Part shown: positions 1-6,306 of the stretch, piece by piece
Layout: each line of letters starts with the position of its first letter
Numbering within the stretch: position 1 is the first letter of the stretch
Assembly: GCA_003647035.1 (NCBI GenBank)
Contig: QMMB01000051.1
Location: 1-11,299, forward strand
Source of the DNA: Deltaproteobacteria bacterium
Lineage (GTDB): Bacteria; Myxococcota_A; Polyangia; Polyangiales; Houyiibacteriaceae
Length of the DNA: 11,299 nucleotides
Direction: 5' to 3'
Notes under the pieces: model-generated
Databases searched by the model: none
What the model was told of the DNA's origin: nothing
The model's input: the letters and a program-made list of their open reading frames with translations, nothing else
Program-made: the position numbers and the translations under genes

Positions 1-432
1 AATCGCTTGCGTCACGAGCGTCTTGAGGTCCTTCGCCGCCCCCCGAACCACCTGAAGAAGGCCGGAAACCAGCCCCACGTGATCCTGAGGCACCCCCTCG
101 AGGTACGAGGCCGGCGGGGACGGTGGCGCTGGCACGGACACTGGCGCTGACACTGGCACTGGCACTGCCACTGGCACTGCCACTGGCACTGCCACTGGCG
201 CTGACAATGGCACCCCTTCCGCTGCGCGCTTTGCTCGCGGCTTTGCTGGCTTGGTTGGCCTGCTCGACTTCTTGGGAGCCTTGGTCGTCCGCTTCTTGGC
301 GGGGGCCTTGCTCGCGCGCTTCTTGGCGGGGGCCGTACTCACACGCTTGCTCGGCGGAGCCTTGCTTGCTCGCTTTTTGGTCGCCTTCCTTTTAGGCCGA
401 GTTTTCTTCGCGGGCGTTCGCTTGTTCGCCAT
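1..432 (-). CDS. Histone H1-like Lys/Ala/Pro-rich basic protein, C-terminus cut off by window edge
   Basis: The frame is open from ATG at 432 to the left edge, giving 144 residues with no stop. Residues 1-72 are a highly basic Lys/Ala/Pro/Arg tail with repeated AKKRASKAP-like blocks, resembling eukaryotic H1 C-terminal tails and bacterial H1-like nucleoid proteins. Residues about 74-105 are a low-complexity VPVA linker encoded by a 12-bp tandem repeat. From about residue 109 (YLEGVPQDHVGLVSGLLQVV) the sequence looks like the start of a folded, helical domain that I do not recognise. A good Shine-Dalgarno (GGAGG, 437-441) lies 4 nt before the ATG. The gene sits 62 bp downstream of the GNAT-like gene on the same strand. 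A DNA- or polyanion-binding role is inferred from composition only; a membrane or cell-surface linker protein is an alternative. The missing C-terminal part would decide. Confidence 0.75.
   Translation of the reverse strand, partial: MANKRTPAKKTRPKRKATKKRASKAPPSKRVSTAPAKKRASKAPAKKRTTKAPKKSSRPTKPAKPRAKRAAEGVPLSAPVAVPVAVPVAVPVPVSAPVSVPAPPSPPASYLEGVPQDHVGLVSGLLQVVRGAAKDLKTLVTQAI
141..206. repeat. 12-bp tandem repeat coding for a VPVA linker
   Basis: On the plus strand the unit CTGGCACTGCCA occurs exactly at 159-170, 171-182 and 183-194. Diverged copies flank it at 147-158 and 195-206, and a related stretch reaches to about 141. The unit is a multiple of three, so copy-number change would only lengthen or shorten the Val-Pro-Val-Ala linker of the H1-like protein without shifting frame. 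Confidence 0.8.
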
Positions 433-436
433 GGCG

Positions 437-441
437 CCTCC
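437..441 (-). promoter_or_regulatory. Shine-Dalgarno of the H1-like gene
   Basis: GGAGG on the minus strand, 4 nt before the ATG at 432. It fixes the start of the H1-like gene and shows that this gene uses a conventional ribosome binding site. Confidence 0.6.
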
Positions 442-494
442 CAGGTCGGGCACCTTATCCGAAACGTCGCCAAGGGCAAGCTCGTGCGACGCGC

Positions 495-1019
495 CTAGTG
501 CTCGACCAGGTAGACGAACTCGAGTCGTTCGGGGTGAACGGGGGGCTTGGTCGCCGCAGGAATCAAGCCGACCTCTTGATAGCCCACCGCCTCCAGCACA
601 CCCACCATGAGCGTATCGCGCGTGGGCACCCTCGCGAACACGTACTGCAGGGGGGTGCGAACCGCATGCCGGATTACGTGAGTTGCCAACACGTGCCCGA
701 GCCCCGCGGCTTGTCGACCCAAGCAAGTCGTAGCCTCGGCGGTCAGTTGGCGATCCGCGGGATCGGTGCTGGTGGCGGAGAGCAGTTCCCATCCCACCAT
801 CGGGCCGTGCCCGGCCTCTGCGACCCAGAACTGGAACACCTCGTCTTGCGACCGGAGCGCTCGGGCGAAGTACTGGGCCAGCCGAATCTCGCTCGGGAGC
901 TTGCCGTCCCAATACTCGGCATGAGTCTCGCAGACCCGCAGCACTCCACCGAGGTCGGAAACGCCCGCCTGACGGATCAAAAGGCGACTGGCCGAGGGTA
1001 TCGTGGACGTACGAAGCAC
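495..1019 (-). CDS. GNAT-family N-acetyltransferase-like protein
   Basis: 174 residues from a GTG start; an in-frame TTG at the LLIRQAGVSD segment (about residue 14) is an alternative. The opening RQAGVSDLGGVLRVCETH segment, a central strand with WVAEAG followed by MVGWELL, and the QAAGLG stretch at about residues 103-108 fit the GNAT fold; the last matches the acetyl-CoA pyrophosphate-binding pattern Q/RxxGxG/A. The late VLEAVGYQEVGLIP segment corresponds to the usual end of the fold. The substrate cannot be told; GNATs acetylate small amines, antibiotics, or protein N-termini and lysines. It lies between the lipoprotein and the H1-like gene on the same strand. No good Shine-Dalgarno is seen; a weak promoter lies just upstream. 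The match is moderate, so I call it GNAT-like. Confidence 0.62.
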   Translation of the reverse strand: MLRTSTIPSASRLLIRQAGVSDLGGVLRVCETHAEYWDGKLPSEIRLAQYFARALRSQDEVFQFWVAEAGHGPMVGWELLSATSTDPADRQLTAEATTCLGRQAAGLGHVLATHVIRHAVRTPLQYVFARVPTRDTLMVGVLEAVGYQEVGLIPAATKPPVHPERLEFVYLVEH

Positions 1020-1029
1020 CGGACCGTCG

Positions 1030-1059
1030 GGTATATCCTGAGGCCACCGTGTTGGACAA
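1030..1059 (-). promoter_or_regulatory. Candidate promoter of the GNAT-like gene
   Basis: On the minus strand TTGTCC (1054-1059) is separated by 18 nt from TATACC (1030-1035), which lies 10 nt before the GTG start. Each hexamer matches the sigma-70 consensus at 4 of 6 positions. A transcript from here would have almost no leader. Confidence 0.3.
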
Positions 1060-1079
1060 TCCCCTCAATCGGGACCCGT

Positions 1080-1096
1080 AAAAATGGACAACGTCC
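1080..1096 (-). terminator. Short hairpin plus T-run after the lipoprotein gene
   Basis: On the minus strand GGAC-GTT-GTCC is followed by ATTTTT, starting 6 nt after the lipoprotein stop. The stem is only 4 bp, so this is a weak intrinsic terminator candidate. Its position and T-run make it the best one in the window. Confidence 0.35.
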
Positions 1097-1102
1097 TTGG
1101 TG

Positions 1103-3565
1103 CTACTCGACCGAGGGGCAGGTGATGGCGTTGGACATCGCCGCGTTGTTGTCCTCGTTACACTCGTTGTAGCGCTGTCCACCCATCCCATCGGCGTCGA
1201 CGGTCGCGGAAACTTGAATCCCCGCAGGGTGCGGACCCGAGGAAACCGCGAACACCGCTTCCAATTGCTCCGATTGCCCCGGAAGCAACCAACCGGTGGT
1301 CGCTACCGTGCCGAGGTCGAAGATCCGGGCATCGTCGGTCGTGACGACCACGTGGGTTAGGATGCCCGGCGGGACGCTCAGCGAGCCGTCATTTCCGACG
1401 ACCATGGCGACCCTGAACTGACCCTCCTCGCAGCCGAGTCTGAAGATTTCACGCACGACGAAGTCCGGCGCGTCGAACAGCCCGCCTGGTTGAACGTTCT
1501 GTCGAAAGCTGTTGAGCCCCGAGTGTGTCCAGTTGGGCTCCGGCACGCGTGGAATCTGACCGTCCTCCGTCACGTTGGTCACGCTGTAGGTGTGCTGATT
1601 CCAAATGCGCCGCGTGCGCACCCAGTGGTTGTTGGAGTCCTCCCAGATCTCGATACCACCGCGGTTCGAGCTGGTAGTAGCTTCGGGGACCACCATCTCG
1701 GACTTGCCGTCGTTGTCGACATCGACCACGATCGGCATCTCGAGCCTTGTGCTGCTGCTGTGGGTCGCGTCCTCGTAGAGGACCGTGCCGTTGGAGCCGT
1801 TGAAAATCCGGAAGCTCGTCTCGTCCGCGTAGACCACCTCGGCCGACCCATCCCCATCGAAATCGAACACGCTCGATCCAGTCGCACGGCTCGAGCAATC
1901 TTCATTTTCGACGATCCACCGCACCCACTCGCGCTCGCATTCCGCGGGCAACGGGTCTCCCGTACACTGGAAGTCGAACACCACGTAAGCCGTCGAGCTT
2001 GCGATGCCCACTTCTGCGAATCCGTCGCCATCGAAGTCCGCGACGGTTGGCGGTCCGCCCTCGTTGGCGCCCGCGGTGTGAACCACGACCTGATTCCCTT
2101 CGCTCGTGACAGCGTTGCCCAGCGCATCGTAAGCCAGCAGCTCCAACGGCCCTCCACAGAGGATTCGCTCCGGCGGCAACAGATCCCCATCTCGATCGTA
2201 CAGCGGAACAGACGGGGCATACGCAGCCGGCGAGTAACTCGGTTCCGCGACGTTCGCGGGGGCACCGGGGATCCGAATCGGCAACGGAATCCCCGCGACC
2301 GGCGAGCCATCATGGTTGAGAATGAACAACTCACCCAGTCGAACGATCACTACTTCGCCATCGTCGTCGCCGTCGAAGTTGCCGACCGCGGTGTACCCGT
2401 CGCAGTCGAGCGAGCCCCCGCAGCTGGAATTGGTGGTCGTGTACTCGTACGTCCAACGCTCGCTGCCGTCGTAGTTGTAGACCGTGTTTCCAGCGATCAC
2501 CTCCTGCAGACCGTCGCGGTCGAGATCCGCCACCGTCGACACGGGACCCAAGAACGCGTTGTTACCGATTCCAAGGTTCGCACCCGACGTCGCCGCTTCC
2601 AGATCCCGCCCGTCCCACGCGAGCGCCCCGACGGGCAGATCGACGTCCCCCGGACCACGACCCGTGAGACCGTCGAGCACGACGTTCCCAATGATGACCT
2701 CCGGTCGGCCGTCGCCGTTCAAATCAGCGATCGACGGCTGCGCGCCACCACGGGTTTGCTGATTGCCAGGGAGGCTTTCGTTCTGCCACAAGACCTCCCA
2801 GGCGGAGCCGTCATCGGCAATCCGCCGCCAAGCGATGGTGCCCCCGTTCTTGAAGGTCGCTACGATCTCTGGCACACGCTCACTCGCCGTGTCGTCGGGG
2901 TGAAGGTTGCCGAGCGCAATACCGGTCGAGTTCCCGATCCAATCCTCTGATGTCAGCCCCTTGAGCGTGGCATGGGTGGTCATGGTCCCATCGGCATTGC
3001 AGCCACCCGAGACGATCCGCACGACACCGCGTCCGGTGCAACAGCCGTCCTCTTCGTAGTCGAAGCTCACGAACACGATGTCCGGGGTGTCGAGCATGTC
3101 AGTTACGCCGTCGCCGTTGTCGTCGGTGAGATTGGCGACCGAGGGCGTCATCACGACCTGACCCATACCCGTGATTTCGATCTCTTCAGCAGTCGCACCC
3201 GTCGGTGCCTCGGGAGGCGTCCACCGACATCCGATCGTCGGCTCGAACTCGCCTACGGGAGGCCTGAACTCGCAGACATCGGCCGGGTCGCGCGGGATGC
3301 ACACGCCGAGGCTCGGCTCACAGAGCTCGTCGATCTCGCAATCCTCGTCGAGCATGCATTCGTCGAGGACCGAGATCGGAACGCAAGAGCCGTCGGCGGA
3401 GCACTCCTCTGCAACGGGACAGTCGCAGGGAACGTCGACGCCGCCGTCCGTAGTGGAGGTCCCCCCGCTTCCTGCCGCGCCCACGCGCGGAGGACTGGCC
3501 GGGGGCGCTTCCCCGCAACCAGCCAAGACAACCGAAACCAGTACCAGCCAGCACGATGACCGCAT
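1103..3565 (-). CDS. Surface lipoprotein with FG-GAP/VCBS repeats and a CARDB-like C-terminus
   Basis: 820 residues. A signal peptide ends in a lipobox (L14-A-G-C17), so Cys17 should be lipidated and the protein exported. Residues about 47-113 are Cys-rich with short disulfide-type spacings (PCDC, DEDCEIDELCEP). At least seven calcium-loop FG-GAP/VCBS-like repeats follow, with D-x-[DN]-x-DG signatures near residues 146, 279, 345, 396, 509, 567 and 613; these usually build an integrin-like beta-propeller. A WNQHTYSVTNV / GLNSFRQNVQP segment (654-691) precedes the last domain. Residues about 700-818 look like a CARDB-type Ig domain ending in the NECNEDNNA motif. The role is probably cell-surface adhesion or display; no catalytic residues are seen. 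The ATG has no Shine-Dalgarno but a TATATT hexamer 7 nt upstream. The gene is divergent from the aldehyde dehydrogenase. Confidence 0.9.
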   Translation of the reverse strand: MRSSCWLVLVSVVLAGCGEAPPASPPRVGAAGSGGTSTTDGGVDVPCDCPVAEECSADGSCVPISVLDECMLDEDCEIDELCEPSLGVCIPRDPADVCEFRPPVGEFEPTIGCRWTPPEAPTGATAEEIEITGMGQVVMTPSVANLTDDNGDGVTDMLDTPDIVFVSFDYEEDGCCTGRGVVRIVSGGCNADGTMTTHATLKGLTSEDWIGNSTGIALGNLHPDDTASERVPEIVATFKNGGTIAWRRIADDGSAWEVLWQNESLPGNQQTRGGAQPSIADLNGDGRPEVIIGNVVLDGLTGRGPGDVDLPVGALAWDGRDLEAATSGANLGIGNNAFLGPVSTVADLDRDGLQEVIAGNTVYNYDGSERWTYEYTTTNSSCGGSLDCDGYTAVGNFDGDDDGEVVIVRLGELFILNHDGSPVAGIPLPIRIPGAPANVAEPSYSPAAYAPSVPLYDRDGDLLPPERILCGGPLELLAYDALGNAVTSEGNQVVVHTAGANEGGPPTVADFDGDGFAEVGIASSTAYVVFDFQCTGDPLPAECEREWVRWIVENEDCSSRATGSSVFDFDGDGSAEVVYADETSFRIFNGSNGTVLYEDATHSSSTRLEMPIVVDVDNDGKSEMVVPEATTSSNRGGIEIWEDSNNHWVRTRRIWNQHTYSVTNVTEDGQIPRVPEPNWTHSGLNSFRQNVQPGGLFDAPDFVVREIFRLGCEEGQFRVAMVVGNDGSLSVPPGILTHVVVTTDDARIFDLGTVATTGWLLPGQSEQLEAVFAVSSGPHPAGIQVSATVDADGMGGQRYNECNEDNNAAMSNAITCPSVE

Positions 3566-3572
3566 GGTTTGA

Positions 3573-3602
3573 AATATAAGTGTAATATTACAGTAATGCC
3601 AG
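3573..3602 (-). promoter_or_regulatory. Candidate promoter of the lipoprotein gene, possibly leaderless
   Basis: On the minus strand CTGGCA (3597-3602, 4 of 6 to TTGACA) and TATATT (3573-3578, 5 of 6 to TATAAT) are spaced 18 nt. The -10 ends 7 nt before the ATG at 3565, so the start point would fall at or next to the start codon. The tract is markedly AT-rich in an otherwise GC-rich window. Confidence 0.45.
3581..3592. promoter_or_regulatory. Perfect 12-bp palindrome, candidate operator
   Basis: TGTAATATTACA reads the same on both strands. It lies between the proposed -35 and -10 of the lipoprotein promoter, a classic site for a repressor dimer. It also lies in the 127-bp region shared with the divergent aldehyde dehydrogenase, so it could act on both genes. 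I cannot assign a regulator family. Confidence 0.4.
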
Positions 3603-3680
3603 GTCTGCGGAGCTGCTTGCGTTTGGCCCGGGTGTCAGTAGAACATGTTTCACTCAGAGCCCTCTGGGCCTCGCAGCAAC

Positions 3681-3685
3681 AGGAG
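3681..3685 (+). promoter_or_regulatory. Shine-Dalgarno that decides the aldehyde dehydrogenase start
   Basis: AGGAG sits 7 nt before ATG 3693. An in-frame ATG at 3645 exists, but it has no ribosome binding site and adds 16 residues of non-conserved sequence, so 3693 is preferred. Confidence 0.6.
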
Positions 3686-3692
3686 CGAATGG

Positions 3693-5234
3693 ATGGCCAT
3701 CGTCGAACCACTTTCCCCAACCTCCGAGGGGCGCCGCCGGCTCGGGATCCGCAGCCCGGCGACCCGTGAGCCGGTCGGCGAGATCGTCGTCAACAGCCAG
3801 GCCGATGTGGAGCTCGCGATCGCCAAGGCCAGAGACGCACAGGTGGAGTGGGCCCGTGTGCCGGTCGCGGAGCGCGCCCGCATCGTACGCGGCGCGATCG
3901 ACGTGCTCGTCGAAAAGCGCGACGAGGTGGTGAAGACGCTCATCGACGAGACGGGCAAGACGCACCTCGAGGCGCTGATCATGGAGGTCCTTCCAGGCTG
4001 CGACTACATCAACTTTTGGTGTGGCCGGGCGGTGAAGGAGCTCTCCGACGAGAAGCGAAAGCTCCATGGTTACCTACGGCCGTACAAGAAGCTGATGATG
4101 CACTACCGTCCACTCGGCGTGGTCGGCATCATCACGCCGTGGAACGGTCCATTCTCTTTGGCAATCAACCCCACCGTGCAAGCGATCCTTGCCGGCAACG
4201 CTGTCATCTTGAAGCCATCGGAGGTTTCGCCCTACTCGAGTGATTGGGCGACTCGTCTGCTGAGGGAAGCCGGCGTACCCGAAGGCGTCGTGCAGACGTT
4301 GCAGGGCGACGGCGAAACCGGCGCGGCGCTCGTCAACGGAGGCGTGCAAAAGATCTCGTTCACGGGGAGCGTGCGAACCGGCAAGAAGATCGCAGCGGCA
4401 TGCGCTGAACAGCTCATTCCGTGCACCCTGGAGCTGGGCGGAAAAGACGCGATGATCGTCTGCGAGGACGCCGACGTCGAGCGCGCAGCGGGCGGCGCGG
4501 TCTTCAACTCGATGCTGAATTCGGGCCACGTTTGCATGGGCGTGGAGCGTGTGTACGTGGTCGAAAGCATCGCCGACGAGTTCGAGGAACGCGTAAAGGC
4601 CATCGTCAGCGAGCTACGATACGGCACGGGCGAGGATATCGATGTCGGCTCGGTGTTTTGGGACCGGCAAATGCCGATCATCGAGCGCCACATCGAGGAC
4701 GCGAGGGCAAAAGGCGCGGAGATCGTCGTCGGCGGAGAAGCCGACACGACCGACGGCCTTTTCTACAAACCCACGTTCGTTCGCAAAGTCGATCATACGA
4801 TGGAGCTCATGCGAGAAGAGACGTTCGGCCCGATCGTGTCAGTGATGCGCGTCGCCAACGAAGAAGAAGCAATTCGTCTCGCCAACGACTCACCGTACGG
4901 CCTGAGCGGCAGCGTCTGGACGAAAAACATAGAGAAGGGCATCGAGATCGCGAAGCGCCTCGAAACCGGCTCGGTCGTGATCAACGACGCATCGATGGTA
5001 TACGGAGCACCCGAGGCGCCATTCGGCGGCATGAAACAAAGCGGCGTCGGACAGGTCAACGGCCTTGGTGGCCTTCGCGGATACACCCATCAGCAACCGA
5101 TTCTCATCGACCGATGGGGCGTGAAGAAAGAACGTGTGTGGTACCCACATACCCCCAAATCCGTTGAGGAAATCGACGGCATGATTCGCTTCATTTACGG
5201 GAGCGCACTCAAGAAGCTTGGCTTCTTTTCGTAG
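3693..5234 (+). CDS. NAD(P)-dependent aldehyde dehydrogenase
   Basis: 513 residues from the ATG backed by AGGAG. It oxidises an aldehyde to a carboxylate. All ALDH landmarks are present, numbered from this start: TPWN with Asn151; Lys174 in ILKPSE for cofactor binding; FTGS at 224-226; the general base Glu247 in LELGGKD; the catalytic nucleophile Cys281 in SGHVCMG; and EETFGP near 375-380. PFGGMKQSGVG comes near the oligomerisation end. About 40 residues (WGVKKERVWYPHTP onward, ending in FIYGSALKKLGFFS) extend past the usual GYTHQQ ending. This amphipathic tail might touch a membrane, which is inference. The substrate is not readable; the overall pattern is closest to broad-specificity fatty or semialdehyde-type enzymes. 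It is followed 28 bp later by a hydrolase, suggesting an operon for lipid, ester or aldehyde catabolism. Confidence 0.93.
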   Translation: MAIVEPLSPTSEGRRRLGIRSPATREPVGEIVVNSQADVELAIAKARDAQVEWARVPVAERARIVRGAIDVLVEKRDEVVKTLIDETGKTHLEALIMEVLPGCDYINFWCGRAVKELSDEKRKLHGYLRPYKKLMMHYRPLGVVGIITPWNGPFSLAINPTVQAILAGNAVILKPSEVSPYSSDWATRLLREAGVPEGVVQTLQGDGETGAALVNGGVQKISFTGSVRTGKKIAAACAEQLIPCTLELGGKDAMIVCEDADVERAAGGAVFNSMLNSGHVCMGVERVYVVESIADEFEERVKAIVSELRYGTGEDIDVGSVFWDRQMPIIERHIEDARAKGAEIVVGGEADTTDGLFYKPTFVRKVDHTMELMREETFGPIVSVMRVANEEEAIRLANDSPYGLSGSVWTKNIEKGIEIAKRLETGSVVINDASMVYGAPEAPFGGMKQSGVGQVNGLGGLRGYTHQQPILIDRWGVKKERVWYPHTPKSVEEIDGMIRFIYGSALKKLGFFS

Positions 5235-5248
5235 CCTCCATCTTCGCC

Positions 5249-5254
5249 TATAGT
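5249..5254 (+). promoter_or_regulatory. -10-like TATAGT before the hydrolase start
   Basis: TATAGT (5 of 6 to TATAAT) lies 8 nt before ATG 5263 in the short gap after the aldehyde dehydrogenase. No Shine-Dalgarno precedes that ATG. It could drive a leaderless secondary transcript, or be chance. Confidence 0.28.
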
Positions 5255-5262
5255 CGCGCCCG

Positions 5263-6306
5263 ATGACCCGTACCCGTGACTCGGTCATGCCGTTGGTTCG
5301 CAACGGTGTGGACAAGGCTGCGAATCGCCTGTCGCGCGTGGGGTACGGCGTGCTGCCGTGGCTCATTGAGAGCTGGCGCCGCGTCCACGTCGAACACAAC
5401 ATCCCGTACCGAAATACCCGCAAGCGCGCCCACCTGCTCGACATCTACCGGCCGCGTGACGCTGTGGGTCGCCTGCCGTCGATCGTCTACATCCATGGTG
5501 GGGCGTTCTCGATGATGTCGAAGGACACCCATCGAATCATGGCCTACGTCCTAGCGGCGCAGGGGTACCAGGTGTTCAACATCAACTACCGCCTCGGCCC
5601 CGTGCACTGCTACCCAAAGCCACTCAAGGATGCGATAGCCGCCCTCGAATGGGTCGTCGACAACGGCGCCAAGTACGGCGCCGATACCGATCGCTTGGCC
5701 CTCATCGGAGAGTCCGCTGGCGCCAATCTCACGGCCGCTCTGGCCTACTGTGCGACGCATCCGAGGCCCGAGCCGTTCACCCAGAGCATCTTCGAACGCG
5801 ACATCTCCATCGCTTGCGTTGCACCCTTGTACGGTCTCCTGGACGTCCACGACGTCCAGCGCTTCTGGCGCGACCCAGACAAGAGCCGACGCATGGCCGG
5901 CTGGATTAAAGGCGAGATCCGGGGGACGGCGTATTCGTATCTGGGTCGGCGCCTGCACCGGGCCCTTCAATTCCCACTCGCCAGTCCGCTTCGTCTCTTC
6001 GAGACGCCAGCCGTACCGGGGAGCCGTACCCTTCCCCCCTTCTTCACCACGGTCGGGACCGCCGACCCCCTGTTGGGCGATACGATCCGCCTCAGCGAGG
6101 CGCTCCAACAGCGCGACACGGAATGCGAGTTGCACGTCTTTCGAGGCGAGATCCACGCGTTCAACGTATTGCTCTGGCGTGCGGCCGCGCGCGAACAGTG
6201 GGGGGCGCTTTTTGATTTCCTGGAGAAGCACATGCACGGCGCCATTGCGGAAGCGCCCGCGCAAGCGCCGCACTATGTCTCACTGGCGGAAACGTTCGCA
6301 GAGTAG
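5263..6306 (+). CDS. Alpha/beta hydrolase, HSL-like (family IV) esterase/lipase
   Basis: 347 residues. The oxyanion-hole motif HGGAF (78-82) and the nucleophile elbow GESAGAN with Ser151 are typical of hormone-sensitive-lipase-type esterases. The acid is probably Asp268 in GTADPLLGD and the base His298 in GEIHAFN, completing the triad. Between them (about 165-255) lies a cap-like insert rich in Arg and Trp. The N-terminus (about 1-50) is basic, with an amphipathic segment GYGVLPWLIESWRR, and no signal peptide is visible, so a cytoplasmic or peripheral-membrane enzyme is likely. It should cleave short to medium acyl esters; the substrate is unknown. The start at 5263 has no Shine-Dalgarno; Met9 (5287) is an alternative. 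Its 3' end overlaps the convergent YihY gene by 34 bp. Confidence 0.88.
   Translation: MTRTRDSVMPLVRNGVDKAANRLSRVGYGVLPWLIESWRRVHVEHNIPYRNTRKRAHLLDIYRPRDAVGRLPSIVYIHGGAFSMMSKDTHRIMAYVLAAQGYQVFNINYRLGPVHCYPKPLKDAIAALEWVVDNGAKYGADTDRLALIGESAGANLTAALAYCATHPRPEPFTQSIFERDISIACVAPLYGLLDVHDVQRFWRDPDKSRRMAGWIKGEIRGTAYSYLGRRLHRALQFPLASPLRLFETPAVPGSRTLPPFFTTVGTADPLLGDTIRLSEALQQRDTECELHVFRGEIHAFNVLLWRAAAREQWGALFDFLEKHMHGAIAEAPAQAPHYVSLAETFAE

Noticed and set aside
141..206. CRISPR-like or other spaced repeat array
   Set aside because: The 12-bp units are directly adjacent with no spacers and keep reading frame; this is a coding tandem repeat.
123..395. Leu/Ala/Pro-repeat plus-strand frame that looks like a hydrophobic signal peptide
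   Set aside because: It is the reverse strand of the VPVA repeat in the H1-like gene, which has its own Shine-Dalgarno and a coherent basic tail.
498..1172. Plus-strand open frame opposite the GNAT-like gene
   Set aside because: It spans the acetyltransferase, its promoter region and the lipoprotein end, has no recognisable motif, and contradicts the better-supported minus-strand gene.
1490..2950. Long open frame (486 codons) on the plus strand opposite the lipoprotein
   Set aside because: Its translation is Arg/Val/His-rich with no domain pattern, while the minus strand encodes clear FG-GAP repeats; a typical shadow in GC-rich DNA.
3645..3692. N-terminal extension of the aldehyde dehydrogenase from ATG 3645
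   Set aside because: No ribosome binding site precedes it and the 16 extra residues show no ALDH pattern, whereas ATG 3693 has AGGAG 7 nt upstream.
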